Below, piece by piece: positions 7,170 through 17,600 of a stretch of DNA of 64,000 nucleotides. Under the pieces are notes generated by a model, which searched no databases, was not told where the DNA came from, and saw nothing but the letters and a program-made list of their open reading frames with translations. The position numbers and the translations under genes are program-made. Position 1 is the first letter of the stretch. Each line of letters opens with the position of its first letter. The stretch is from Verrucomicrobiaceae bacterium (GTDB taxonomy: Bacteria; Verrucomicrobiota; Verrucomicrobiia; Verrucomicrobiales; Verrucomicrobiaceae). The stretch spans positions 62,001-126,000 of the forward strand of contig JAEUHM010000046.1 of NCBI GenBank assembly GCA_016795485.1. The letters are read 5' to 3'.

Positions 7170-9791
7170 ATGAAGCCCTTGTTATTCACCTCCCTCTTCA
7201 CTGTTGCCTCATCACTGCTCGCCGGAGATCTCGTTTTGAAGCCCGGCAACCTTCCCGCCGTGCTTGAGCAGGCTCGCAAGGCACCGAAACCGGTGCGCAT
7301 CGTCGTTGAAGAGGGCGTGCATCCGATCACGGAAACAATTACACTGGGCAAAGACGACTCGCAGGTGACTTGGAGTGGCAAAAACGCGGTCTTCTTGGCT
7401 GGAAAGACCATCACGGGATGGCAGAAGGCTGAGGGCGGGCTGTGGAAGGCCACGCTGCCGGACAAGGCGTGGAAGTTTGAGCAGCTCTGGATCAATGGCC
7501 GCCGCGCCACGCTGGCTCGCTCACCAAACAAGGGCTTCTTCCACATCACCGAGGCGGTGGCGGCGGATGCCTTCAAGGGGCTCACGCAGAACATGAACTT
7601 CCACGCGTTTTGCATCGCGAAGGAGCAGTTCGCGATGTTGAAGACGATTCCACAACCGGAGCGCGACGACGTGCTGCTCACGGTGACGCATGCGTGGGCC
7701 GTGGGCCAGTGCCGCATCCAGGAGTTGAACGACGAGATCCTCGGCGTGCGCATCAAAGGGCGCTCGCGTTATCCCTTCGTCGAGTTCGAGCCGGATCAGC
7801 GCTGGTGGGTGGAAAACTTCCGCGCGGCTCTCGATGCGCCGGGTGAGTGGTTTCTCGACAAGGCGAAGGGCGAGGTCCTTTACCAGCCCTTGCCGGGCGA
7901 GGACATGACGAAGGCGGAGGTCATCGCGCCGGTGGTGGAGAAGTTCCTCGTGATGAAAGGCGCTCACGACGTGCGCTTTGAAGGCCTGTCGTTTCAATAC
8001 TGCCAGCATCTGTATCCCGCCGAAGGACTTCACGATGGCCAGGCGGCCACGACGAGCGGCGGCGCGATCGAGATCGAGGACTCGCGCGGCATTCACTTCG
8101 CCAATTGCGAGGTCGCGCACACCGGCCTGCATGCGATCTGGTTTAAAAATGGCTGTGCCGACTCCACGGTCACGCATTGTCATCTCCACGACCTCGGCGG
8201 TGGCGGTGTGTATGTGGGTGAAACGGCACGTCCGGCGGAGTCGCGGGTGAATCATCACATCACCGTCGATGACTGCATCATCCAGCATGGCGGGCGGCTG
8301 CATCCGAGCGCCTGCGGCGTGGTCTTCACGCACACGCAGCACTGCGCAGTCACGCATTGCGACATCGGCGATCTTTATTACACCGGCATCAGCGCCGGAT
8401 GGAACTGGGGCTATGGCGACACCGCCTCGCGTGAGACGCTGGTGGAGAACAATCACATCCATCATCTCGGCTGGGCTTACCTCAGCGACATGGGCGGCTT
8501 TTACGGTCTCGGCACCTCGCCGGGCACGATCATTCGCGGCAATCATGTGCATCACATCGCCAGCCATCGCTACGGCGGCTGGGGGCTCTACAATGATGAA
8601 GGTGCCACGGACACGCTCATGGAGAACAATCTCGTGCACGACACCTGGAACGCGGGCTTTCACCAGCACTACGGCTACTTCAACACCGTGCGGAACAACA
8701 TCTTCGCCTTTGGCAACTCCGCGCAGATCCAGGCGAGCCGCAACGAGCCGCGCCTGCGTTTCCGCTACATGAACAACATCGTCGTGTGGGACCCCGCGTC
8801 GCCGCTGCTCGATGGCGGCGAGTGGAACTGGAAGTTCTTCGACAAAATCGACCGCGGCGATCCCAAGGACAGCCTCGTCTTCCGCAAAAACCTCTACTGG
8901 CCCACCGACGGCAAAATCCCCGCGAAGCTGACCAAGTCGCATTTCTCGTGGGACGAATGGCGCAAGATGGGCCGCGACTCCGGCAGCCAGTTTGCCAATC
9001 CGATGTTTGAAGACCTCGCGAAGCGTGACTTCCGACTCAAAGCCGGTTCGCCCGCCGAAAAGACCGGCTTCAAGCCCTGGGACCTCACTTTGGCCGGAGT
9101 TCGCAAAGCTGACGCCGCATGGCCTGCACTCGCCGCGAAGGGTCACGACTATCCAAACTGGGACACCGATGCGAAACCGTGGCCTGCGCCGCCTTTTCAG
9201 ATCGATCAGGACTTCGAGCACACCTCGCTCGGCCTCATCGGCATTCGCACAGCGAAGTATGACCGCGAAAACAAAGGCGAAAGCATCGGCGTGACCGATG
9301 AAACCTCGTCGCCCTTCACGCCCGGCGGCAAACGTTGCCTCAAAGTGCTCGACGCGCCCGGTTTGAAGCACACCTACGATCCCGTGCTCGATCTCTACCC
9401 GACCACCTGGGACGGTGGCAGCTTCCACATCGAGTTCGACATCATGGCGCAGGAGGGCGCGGATTGGTTCTTCGAGATCCGCGGCAAAAACGGCGAGTTC
9501 GCCGCTGGTCCTTACCTTCGATGGCAGAAGGGCACCCTTGTAGCGAACAATGCAAACAGCCTGAAGCTTGCAGAAGTTAAGCCAGGAGCGTGGATCCGTG
9601 TTTCGCTAACGGCGACCACAGGATCGGGTAGTTACGCGGTGACTTTAGAGACTCTTGACGGAAAAAAGGACCACTTCCCGGCAGTTCCTTGCAACAAAAC
9701 TTGGGATTCTGCCAGCTACCTGCTCTTCAGCGCACTCAGCTCGAAGCACGCGGCGTTTTTCATCGACAACGTGAAGATGGAGGAGCGCTAA
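7170..9791 (+). CDS. Secreted right-handed beta-helix protein, GH141-like
   Basis: An 873-residue secreted protein with a signal peptide (~1-18). Residues ~20-650 show parallel beta-helix coils with repeated short turns (VEHNHIHHLG-, NHVHHIA-, NNLVHDT-type) and the stretch SAGWNWGYGD, resembling glycoside hydrolase family 141 and related pectate-lyase-like folds. The family acts on plant or algal polysaccharide side chains; the exact substrate is not readable. Residues ~680-873 look like a separate beta-sandwich, possibly carbohydrate-binding. Third positions are very GC-rich up to about 9530 and less so afterwards, which produces a long antisense open frame and may reflect mosaic origin. metF follows 61 bases downstream. 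Confidence 0.85.
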   Translation: MKPLLFTSLFTVASSLLAGDLVLKPGNLPAVLEQARKAPKPVRIVVEEGVHPITETITLGKDDSQVTWSGKNAVFLAGKTITGWQKAEGGLWKATLPDKAWKFEQLWINGRRATLARSPNKGFFHITEAVAADAFKGLTQNMNFHAFCIAKEQFAMLKTIPQPERDDVLLTVTHAWAVGQCRIQELNDEILGVRIKGRSRYPFVEFEPDQRWWVENFRAALDAPGEWFLDKAKGEVLYQPLPGEDMTKAEVIAPVVEKFLVMKGAHDVRFEGLSFQYCQHLYPAEGLHDGQAATTSGGAIEIEDSRGIHFANCEVAHTGLHAIWFKNGCADSTVTHCHLHDLGGGGVYVGETARPAESRVNHHITVDDCIIQHGGRLHPSACGVVFTHTQHCAVTHCDIGDLYYTGISAGWNWGYGDTASRETLVENNHIHHLGWAYLSDMGGFYGLGTSPGTIIRGNHVHHIASHRYGGWGLYNDEGATDTLMENNLVHDTWNAGFHQHYGYFNTVRNNIFAFGNSAQIQASRNEPRLRFRYMNNIVVWDPASPLLDGGEWNWKFFDKIDRGDPKDSLVFRKNLYWPTDGKIPAKLTKSHFSWDEWRKMGRDSGSQFANPMFEDLAKRDFRLKAGSPAEKTGFKPWDLTLAGVRKADAAWPALAAKGHDYPNWDTDAKPWPAPPFQIDQDFEHTSLGLIGIRTAKYDRENKGESIGVTDETSSPFTPGGKRCLKVLDAPGLKHTYDPVLDLYPTTWDGGSFHIEFDIMAQEGADWFFEIRGKNGEFAAGPYLRWQKGTLVANNANSLKLAEVKPGAWIRVSLTATTGSGSYAVTLETLDGKKDHFPAVPCNKTWDSASYLLFSALSSKHAAFFIDNVKMEER

Positions 9792-9852
9792 CCGCTAGAT
9801 AATCCCTTGCCGGATAGGCTGTGGTCTGGTTGATTTACCGGGATTATCCCTC

Positions 9853-10782
9853 ATGCACATTAGTGACATTTTTGCCCAACAGCGTCCCACGTTGTCTTTT
9901 GAGTTTTTCCCACCCAAAACCTCCGAAGCTTCGGAGGCGCTACTAACTGCCGTCTCTGAGCTTGCCGCTTTCAAGCCGTCGTTTGTATCCGTAACCTACG
10001 GTGCTGGTGGATCGACCCGTCAGCTTACGCATGACTTGGTTGTGCGGATCAAGGCAGAAGCAGGCATCGAAACCGTGCCACACTTGACGTGTGTTTGTCA
10101 TTCAGAAGCGGAGATCGGTGGAATATTGGAGCGATATGCGGCAGCTGGCGTTGGCAACATTCTTGCGCTAGGGGGAGATCCGCCGCGAAACTTAGCTGGA
10201 TACAATCGTGCCGATGACGCTTTCCAACATGCGGCAGACCTAGTGGCATTTATCCAAAAGTTCAATCAGACCGGCGCTCACCCCGATAAGCGCGGTTTTG
10301 GAGTGGGCGTGGCAGGATTTCCGGAAGGGCACCCTTCCACACCCAACCGCATGTTGGAAATGGACTACCTTAAAGCCAAGGTGGATGCTGGCGCGGATTA
10401 TATTTGCACCCAGCTTTTCTTTGATAACCACGATTTCCTGGACTTTCGGGATCGCTGTCGGCTTGCGGGCATTCATGTGCCGATCATTGCCGGCATCATG
10501 CCTGTGACATCGTCTTCAGGTATGCGGCGGATGGCCGATTTGGCCGGTGGTGCGCGCTACCCGGCAAAACTCTTGCGGGCACTAGCGCGATGCGGCAGCG
10601 ACGAGGCCGCAGTGGAGAGAGTTGGCGTTCACTACGCTACGGAACAGTGCGCCGATCTTCTTAACAATGAAGTGGACGGCATCCATTTTTACACGCTCAA
10701 CAAGTCCAAGGCTACTCGTGAAATCTATGCCTCGCTTGGATTGCGTGACACCGAAGGCGCCAGACATCGGACGGCTGCATGA
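9853..10782 (+). CDS. metF: Methylenetetrahydrofolate reductase
   Basis: A 309-residue FAD enzyme that reduces 5,10-methylene-THF to 5-methyl-THF for methionine synthesis. Family features are the N-terminal FEFFPPKT motif with its conserved Glu, YGAGGSTRQ, the LTCVCHS strand, NILALGGDPP (usually LALRGDPP, so the common Arg is Gly here) and DAGADYICTQLFFD. Length is normal for bacterial MetF. No Shine-Dalgarno site precedes the ATG. Its stop overlaps the start of the ROK kinase gene by four bases (ATGA), so the two are probably cotranslated, although no metabolic link is obvious. Confidence 0.96.
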   Translation: MHISDIFAQQRPTLSFEFFPPKTSEASEALLTAVSELAAFKPSFVSVTYGAGGSTRQLTHDLVVRIKAEAGIETVPHLTCVCHSEAEIGGILERYAAAGVGNILALGGDPPRNLAGYNRADDAFQHAADLVAFIQKFNQTGAHPDKRGFGVGVAGFPEGHPSTPNRMLEMDYLKAKVDAGADYICTQLFFDNHDFLDFRDRCRLAGIHVPIIAGIMPVTSSSGMRRMADLAGGARYPAKLLRALARCGSDEAAVERVGVHYATEQCADLLNNEVDGIHFYTLNKSKATREIYASLGLRDTEGARHRTAA

Positions 10783-11699
10783 GTTCTTCAGGTCCTCCAT
10801 TGGTGGCCGGAATCGAAGCCGGAGGAACCAAGTTTAACGTAGTGGTAGGCACTTCTCACGAAGACATACGCGCGCGGGCACGGATCAACACGACGAATCC
10901 AAAGGAAACGATAGGCGAAGTAGTCAAGTTCTTGCTCGGCTGCAAACGCCGGTTTGGTCCAGTCAGTGCGTTTGGTATCGGGTCATTTGGTCCGCTCGAC
11001 CTTGATCCAAAGAGCCGCACTTATGGTTTCATCACTTCGACTCCCAAGAAGGGATGGCAACACTTTGATTTTGTGACGGCCTTGGCTGCCTATGCACGGC
11101 TTCCGACTGGATTTGATACTGATGTAAATGCGGCCGCTCTCGGAGAATACAGTTGGGGAGAAGGCATCGGCGCTGACCCGCTAGTCTACATTACCGTTGG
11201 CACTGGAGTCGGTGGAGGAGCCATTCTGAACGGCCAGCCACTCCATGGGCTCGTGCACCCTGAGATGGGCCATATCCACGTCCCAGCGCCACCATCCGGT
11301 GAAGTGCTATTTGCCAACTGCCAGTGCCCCTACCACAAAAGCTGCTTAGAGGGCTACGTCTGTGGCCCTGCGATTGCGGCCCGTTGGGGGGTGCGCACCG
11401 ATCGAATCCCTGACGATCACCCAGCTGTAGAGGACACCGCGGCTACCCTCGCTCATGGACTGGCCAACATCATCCTTACGTTATCACCAAGAAAAATCAT
11501 CCTTGGTGGGGGTGTCATGAAAATGCGAGGGCTGCTGCCACAAGTGAGGTCTCACTTGGTCAAAGTCCTCAACGGCTATGTAACCGCTCCCGCCATTCTT
11601 CACGACATTGATCGCTACGTTGTGGCACCTGGCCTCGGTGACGACTCGGGCGTTGCGGGTGCCATAGCGCTAGCGATTCGTGCTTTGCACAAAGCTTGA
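10779..11699 (+). CDS. ROK-family fructokinase
   Basis: A 306-residue sugar kinase. The ATP-binding signature is AGIEAGGTKF at the N-terminus. GFDTDVNAAALGE contains the catalytic Asp region. The GTGVGGG loop precedes the ROK zinc site, made of HPEMGHIHV and the cysteines in NCQCPYHKSCLEGY. This architecture fits bacterial ROK fructokinases such as GmuE/YdhR, which phosphorylate fructose at C6; mannose or glucose activity is also possible. It starts with a four-base overlap with metF. The downstream methyltransferase converges with a one-base gap. Confidence 0.9.
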   Translation: MSSSGPPLVAGIEAGGTKFNVVVGTSHEDIRARARINTTNPKETIGEVVKFLLGCKRRFGPVSAFGIGSFGPLDLDPKSRTYGFITSTPKKGWQHFDFVTALAAYARLPTGFDTDVNAAALGEYSWGEGIGADPLVYITVGTGVGGGAILNGQPLHGLVHPEMGHIHVPAPPSGEVLFANCQCPYHKSCLEGYVCGPAIAARWGVRTDRIPDDHPAVEDTAATLAHGLANIILTLSPRKIILGGGVMKMRGLLPQVRSHLVKVLNGYVTAPAILHDIDRYVVAPGLGDDSGVAGAIALAIRALHKA

Positions 11700-11700
11700 G

Positions 11701-12597
11701 TTAGGCGCTCAGCGGCTTGCGAAAAATCACCTTCATCTCACCAATGTAGAGCGGAACGATCCACTCCTTGAGCGCCCTCGGTAAGACCGCCGATGCAAGC
11801 TTCATGACGCGGTAGATCATCGGATTGAACTCAATAAACTGTGTCAGACCGTAGTTGTAGGTGAGTGGTTTGTAGGTCGCTCCGACGTGGACTGTTTGGA
11901 GTCCTGCTTTGTGTCCGAGGGCTGAAACTGTCGTCTTGTTGAAGTAATGAAGATGCTCTTCTGGAATATAGAACCACCAGCGTGATCCCATGAGCTTTGA
12001 AAAGATGCTCCCTAGATCAGGCAGCGTCAGCGCTGCAAATCCGCCGGGGTTCAATCGCTTGTAGATCTCTAAAATGAAACCCCGCGGATCGAGAACATGT
12101 TCCAGAACGTCGAATGCCGTGATGCAATCGTAAGTGTCAGTGTGAGGAAGTTCCTCCAGGCGACCACAGCGCACATCCAATCCTGCCTGGATTGCCTTTT
12201 CGACGCCAACACTCGACAGTTCAACGCCTGACGCGGCAACGCCCGTAGCGGCAGCCTCCCGAACGAAGACTCCGTCAGCGCAACCCACATCTAGCCACCT
12301 TCCGGAGTATGGGACCCATCGACCTATCTCCTTCAATCTCTGACGAGCCGTCAAAGTCTTCATCTGAGCTGCCGAAGTAAAAACGGAATACATACCATCG
12401 GCAAACTGCTCATCATAGTAGCGCTCCAACTCGCCAGGACTTGGCAGTGGCCATTGGAACTCAATGCCACAGTCAGAACAGGCCCAAAACTGTCGGCTCT
12501 TCTTCTCGAACCGATGATTCAACTCGACCAAGCCACACAGAGGGCATTCTCCGAGGCTTGGCGTGTCAATGATGGTCCGGGGGATCGCTTGGGTCAT
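11701..12597 (-). CDS. Class I SAM-dependent methyltransferase with N-terminal zinc ribbon
   Basis: A 298-residue protein. The N-terminus has a CPLCG...CSDCG pair typical of a zinc ribbon. The Rossmann methyltransferase domain follows with motif I WLDVGCADGVF, acidic residue E in ASGVELS, and FDVLEHVLDPRGFI. This matches the methyltransferase type 11/23 group often found with surface polysaccharide or lipid genes. The acceptor substrate cannot be predicted. The gene converges on the fructokinase gene with a one-base gap and has a 324-base, AT-rich region upstream. Confidence 0.88.
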   Translation of the reverse strand: MTQAIPRTIIDTPSLGECPLCGLVELNHRFEKKSRQFWACSDCGIEFQWPLPSPGELERYYDEQFADGMYSVFTSAAQMKTLTARQRLKEIGRWVPYSGRWLDVGCADGVFVREAAATGVAASGVELSSVGVEKAIQAGLDVRCGRLEELPHTDTYDCITAFDVLEHVLDPRGFILEIYKRLNPGGFAALTLPDLGSIFSKLMGSRWWFYIPEEHLHYFNKTTVSALGHKAGLQTVHVGATYKPLTYNYGLTQFIEFNPMIYRVMKLASAVLPRALKEWIVPLYIGEMKVIFRKPLSA

Positions 12598-12921
12598 GCT
12601 TCCATGTCAGTGACACGAATCACAAGCGCAAGCCTAATCATAAATGCCGCTTTTTAGATAATTAAAACATTAGCCAGACTAAACAAAATCAGCGGACGCA
12701 AAGCATTGAAAATCAGGCGATTACGTTTGGCCCAACCTCATCCGTCGGTGGGAATATATGTTTTGGCATCTCAATATTGAACATCATTTTTGGCTATTTA
12801 GAGCACAAATGCAATTTTCAGATTGAACTATAAATACCATACCTTACATTTTGCACTCCTGCCCGTGCATAGCCCATCAGCACATCATTCCATTCTTCAC
12901 TGCTCCGAACGTTCGGGGCTA
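12598..12921. other. AT-rich intergenic region before the copper/heme operon
   Basis: This stretch is clearly richer in A and T than its surroundings. It holds the divergent control regions of the methyltransferase (minus) and the copper/heme operon (plus). I see no RNA gene, no strong sigma70-type box pair and no convincing hairpin. Frame from 12823 is open into the downstream gene, but the better start is at 12922. Confidence 0.5.
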
Positions 12922-14619
12922 ATGGTTTGTAGCTTATTAAATAAATTGTGGTTTTTCGGTGCAGCCATCTGCGTGCTCTACTCGTCAGGTATCCCACTTG
13001 CAGCTCATGGAGAACCCACTGGAAAGGTCCGCCTTCAATTTCAAATCAAGTCACCCCCTGAAGGTGTCCAACTCACGCGTTTGGATCTGCTGCTGAGCCG
13101 CCTTGCTCTTCAGCGATCAGATGGCTCATGGATGGAGTCCAACGACTGGTTTGCCTTTGTGTCGCAGCAACAAAACCGACTCACCTCCGACAGTGATGGA
13201 GTTCCCGATGGCAACTACAAGGCCGTGAGATTTAACGTGGGACTACCTGAGGAGACGAACCGGGCAAATCCTGCTCAATGGCCACCTAACCATCCTCTGC
13301 ATCCCGAACTGAACGGTATGCACTGGGGCTGGCTGGGCGGCTATGTCTTCGCTGCCATCGAAGGGAAAGTTGCCGATCAGGGTTTCAGTTATCATCTCGC
13401 CGGAAAAGAGATCATCCAAACGGTGGAACTGCCCGTCACGTTCAAGGGAGGTGGTCCCGTAACGATTCTGATTGAAATCGACCCTAATGTTTGGCTTCAG
13501 GGACTTGATCTCAAAACGACGCCCAATAGCACGCATTCACGACCGGGAGACTCACTTGCTCCTGCCATAGCGGAAAAATTCGGGTCCGTTTTCAAAGTGA
13601 GAGGGATTCACTCCGATCTATTTCAACAACCCGCACGCTCTACACCTCAAAGCGTGCCGGCCGGAACTACGCCCTATCGGCTTACCATCACGGAGCGATT
13701 TTCTTCCCCGGCACTACCAGCAGACAATCCCCTGACCAAAGAAGGCGTAGCGCTCGGCAAGCGGCTCTTTCATGACAAAATCCTTTCGGGCAAACAGACG
13801 CAATCGTGCGCCTCGTGCCACATGGAAAGCCGCGCCTTTTCCCACGATGTGGCTACTTCGTTAGGTGGTGAAGGCCAGAAGGGCGTCCGGAATGCCATGC
13901 CCATTTTCAATCTCGCGTGGCACAAGGCATTCTTCTGGGATGGGCGTGCAAAAACACTGCGTGATCAGGTGCTCATGCCCATTCAGGACAAAAATGAAAT
14001 GAATGCCTCCCTTGATCTTGTATTGCAGCGTCTGAATGGCGACTCCAGCTACCCTGCCCTGTTTCGGAAATCATTTGGCAGCGATCAAATCACCAGTGCC
14101 TCGCTGGCTAAAGCCCTGGAGCAATACCTGCTCAGCATCGTCTCCCAAGACTCCAAGTTTGATCGAGCAGTGAGAAAACAAGCGGAACTGACCGCAGAAG
14201 AAAGACTCGGCCTTCAACTCTTTATCACGGAGCATGACCCCGAACGGGGACTCCGAGGTGCCGATTGCTTCCATTGCCACGGCGGAACGCTCTTTACCAA
14301 TCACGGCATTACTAACAACGGCCTGAAGGAACTCTCGCCGAGAGACCGGGGCAAGTTCAAGACGCCAAGTTTGCGCAACATAGCCCTCACTGCGCCCTAC
14401 ATGCACGATGGTCGATTCACGACTCTGGAAGAAGTCATCGAGCACTACAGCAGCGGAGTTCAACGCAATCCCGACCTTGATCCCAATCTGGCAAAGCACC
14501 CAGCAACTGGCATCCAGCTCAATGCTGAAGAGAAAAAAGCCCTCGTCTCCTTCCTCAGAACACTCACCGACGATCAGCTTCTCCACCCGACAGACCTCAC
14601 AGTAGCTAATCAACCATGA
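12922..14619 (+). CDS. MbnP-like copper protein fused to an MbnH/MauG-like diheme peroxidase
   Basis: About 565 residues from ATG 12922, which gives a proper signal peptide; an open frame extends to 12823. Residues ~35-215 match the MbnP family, with the signature HPELNGMHWGW followed by GGYVFAAIEG, where W135, W137 and W120 are the Trp candidates. Residues ~255-560 are a MauG/CcpA-type diheme cytochrome peroxidase with heme motifs CASCH (C296) and CFHCH (C449) and the KTPSLRNIALTAPYMHDG signature. In known systems MbnH oxidises a Trp of its separate partner MbnP to kynurenine, and MbnP then binds copper. Here both are one chain, so modification in cis is inferred. It shares an ATGA overlap with the next gene. 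Confidence 0.85.
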   Translation: MVCSLLNKLWFFGAAICVLYSSGIPLAAHGEPTGKVRLQFQIKSPPEGVQLTRLDLLLSRLALQRSDGSWMESNDWFAFVSQQQNRLTSDSDGVPDGNYKAVRFNVGLPEETNRANPAQWPPNHPLHPELNGMHWGWLGGYVFAAIEGKVADQGFSYHLAGKEIIQTVELPVTFKGGGPVTILIEIDPNVWLQGLDLKTTPNSTHSRPGDSLAPAIAEKFGSVFKVRGIHSDLFQQPARSTPQSVPAGTTPYRLTITERFSSPALPADNPLTKEGVALGKRLFHDKILSGKQTQSCASCHMESRAFSHDVATSLGGEGQKGVRNAMPIFNLAWHKAFFWDGRAKTLRDQVLMPIQDKNEMNASLDLVLQRLNGDSSYPALFRKSFGSDQITSASLAKALEQYLLSIVSQDSKFDRAVRKQAELTAEERLGLQLFITEHDPERGLRGADCFHCHGGTLFTNHGITNNGLKELSPRDRGKFKTPSLRNIALTAPYMHDGRFTTLEEVIEHYSSGVQRNPDLDPNLAKHPATGIQLNAEEKKALVSFLRTLTDDQLLHPTDLTVANQP

Positions 14620-17600
14620 AAAAGTCCCTCCTGTCACTGCTTGCCCTGCCGGCATTTCTCCATGCGGACACGCTGGATCACGTGGGGTCCGATCAACTAG
14701 CGCTAGAGGCCGCCCGTCTCCTGGAAAGCACATCCATGTCGTCACAGGCTGTCGCAGTCGTTGAAGAAGCCGCCCTTCCAGCTTCGACTGGCGGGACATG
14801 GAGTAACATCGTCTCCTGGACACCGCATATTCCTGTTAGTGCAGCAAATCTACCCGATGGACGCATCTTGACCTTTGCCTCTAACCAACGCACAACCTTT
14901 CCATCTGGCCCTGAGTTTACTTATGCAGCCACGTGGAATCCAACTACGGGCGTTTTCACCGAGATCAATAACAACCGGCATGACATGTTCTGCGGGTCGC
15001 TCGTGATGCTTCCTGACGGTCGAGTTCATGTTGCTGGCGGACGGGCCACGACGGTATTAAGTTCTATCTTCGACTGGCGAACCAATCAATGGGCCGCTAT
15101 ACCGAACATGAATGATCCGCGGTGGTACAACACCGCAGTTGCCCTGCCAGACGGACAAGTCTTTACGGTGAGTGGCAGCGGGGGCAGCAACACGGCTGAA
15201 CGCTGGAACAATAGCACCGGATGGGCACGCCTGAGTGGTATCGCATGGAGTCAGATCACCTCAGAGCCAGGCTTCATTAACATTTGGCATCCGTTTTTGA
15301 GCTTAGCTCCGAATGGCAATCTCATTCATTTCGGCCCCACTGACACGATGCATTGGGTGTCTGCATCCGGAACAGGCAGCATGAGCAATACAGGCACGAC
15401 GGTCCCAGGCTCGCACTACCCAAAAGAAGGATGCTGGACCATGTATGACGAGGGTAGAATCCTCGTCGTGGGCGGCGGTGCCACGACCACCAGCGGATCA
15501 GATTCAACAACGGGCACCTCAACAACAGCAGCTTACACTGTCGACGTTCGCGGATCGACACCTGCGATAGCGAACACTAGTTCTATGCGGTTCGCACGGC
15601 AGTTTGCAAATTGCGTCGTGCTGCCCAATGGCGAGGTCATGGTGATTGGTGGAAATGGGGGCGTCAAGTTCAGCGACACGGCCTCAGTCCTGGCTCCAGA
15701 GATATGGAATCCTGCCACAGGAGCCTGGAGAGAGCTGCAGGATATGAAAGTGCCTCGCAACTACCATTCCCTTGCCCTTTTGCTCAAGGATGGTCGCATT
15801 CTCGCTGCGGGTGGTGGTCTCGGTGGTGGCGATCATCGTGATGGCGAGATCTTTACCCCCCCGCATCTCTATACTTCGGGCGGAACCCTTGCTACACGCC
15901 CAGCTATCAGCAGCGCACCATCCACCATTGGAGTTGGCACTCAGTTTAACGTCAGCGCTACCGCAGGACTCACACAGTTTGCCCTCATCAAGCTTTCAGC
16001 CATCACCCACAGCGTCAATACAGACTTACGTCGAATCGTGTTGCCCCACACAGAGACAAGTAGCGGCCAATATCGACTTACCTCGCACTCGAACATCAAC
16101 GTGATGACACCGGGCTACTGGTATCTCTTTGGACTTAACTCCGCTGGCGTCTGGAGCGAGGCCGCTATCGTGCGTGTGGACACTACGACGTCAGTGGCAC
16201 TTGGCGCCATCGGCCCTCAGAATGGACGAGTTACCGAAGCCACGGCCCTTCAACTTGCTGGGAGTGGCCCAGCGGGCAGCACGCTGACCTATGCTGCTAG
16301 TGGATTACCTCCGGGCCTGAATATCAATGCAAATACTGGCCTCATCAGCGGCACTCCCACCACCGCCGGCCCTTACAGTGTGATTGCAAGCGTCACAAAT
16401 GGGACGAGCAGCGCTACTTCTCCCTTCACTTGGACGATCTACTCGTCTGAGATGCCCGGCGTCATCAAACGAGAATGGTGGCTAAACATCCCCAATGCCG
16501 ATCTCAATAGCCTAACGTCAAACGCCGCTTATCCAAATAGCCCCACTGGTACCGATTTCCTCACCAGCTTCGAGACGCCTACAAACTGGGCAGACAATCT
16601 CGGACAACGCGTGCGGGGTTACTTGCGTCCGACTGTTACGGGTCAGTATCGTTTCTGGATCGCCGGAGATGATGAATCCCGCCTCATGCTGAGTTCAAGC
16701 AGTGCTGTTTCCACCACCATCATTGCACGAGTTCCAGGTTGGACCAATTCACGCGAGTGGACCAAGTTTGCTGAGCAGCAATCAGCTCTTGTTACCCTAC
16801 AAGCAGGCCAATCATACTACATTGAAGCCCTGATGAAGGAGGGCGGAGGCGGTGACAACCTTGCGGTTGCTTGGGCGGTGCCAGGAACAACGACCCCAGT
16901 CGTGATTCCAGGCTCAGCGCTTTCGGTTTACCCAGGGGCAAGCAACTCGCCACCTACCATCGTCAATCCTGGCAGCCGCACCAATATCATTGGCGCTCCA
17001 ACCACGCTCCAAGTTCAGGCGAATGATCCCAATGGCAATGCTTTGACCTACAACGCCAGCGGATTGCCGACTGGACTTGCCATTGCCAGTTCGACCGGCT
17101 TGATCAGCGGCACCCCGAGTGCTTCTGGAACATTCTCGGTCACTGTTTCGGTGTCTGACGGCATTGCTGCCGCTGTCAGCGCATCATTCACATGGACGAT
17201 CACCACTCCACTGACAATCGGTAGCCTTTCAGCCGCTCCCATTGCTTCCGGCATCTCGAAGGCACTCAGCATCTCGTTCAGTGGCGGAATCAATCCACAG
17301 TTTGTCTGGGATTTTGGAGATGGCACGGCTTCATCGAGTGGATCGAGCGTTACCCACACATTCGCATCACCGGGTCGTTATCTGGTTACGGTAACCGCTA
17401 CTGACTCCACCGGCCGGATGTTAACAGCGAGTTACCGTCAGGGAGTCTTTGCCCCGCGCACAAGTTCACAGCCCAGGAACTCAAGTCAGATCGCGTATGA
17501 AACGCGCCCCTCAACGAGTGGACGTGTCTGGGTGGTCAATCCCGACAACGATTCAGTGTCGGTAATGGACACAGCCACCAACGCCAGAGTCGCGGAAATC

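Noticed and set aside
6230-7756. Long 508-codon form of the alpha/beta hydrolase
   Set aside because: The upstream extension is antisense to the beta-helix gene and precedes a normal lipoprotein leader, so the start at 7078 is far more likely.
7521-9428. Antisense open frame of 635 codons over the beta-helix gene
   Set aside because: It is a by-product of high GC at third codon positions. The plus-strand frame has a signal peptide and clear beta-helix motifs.
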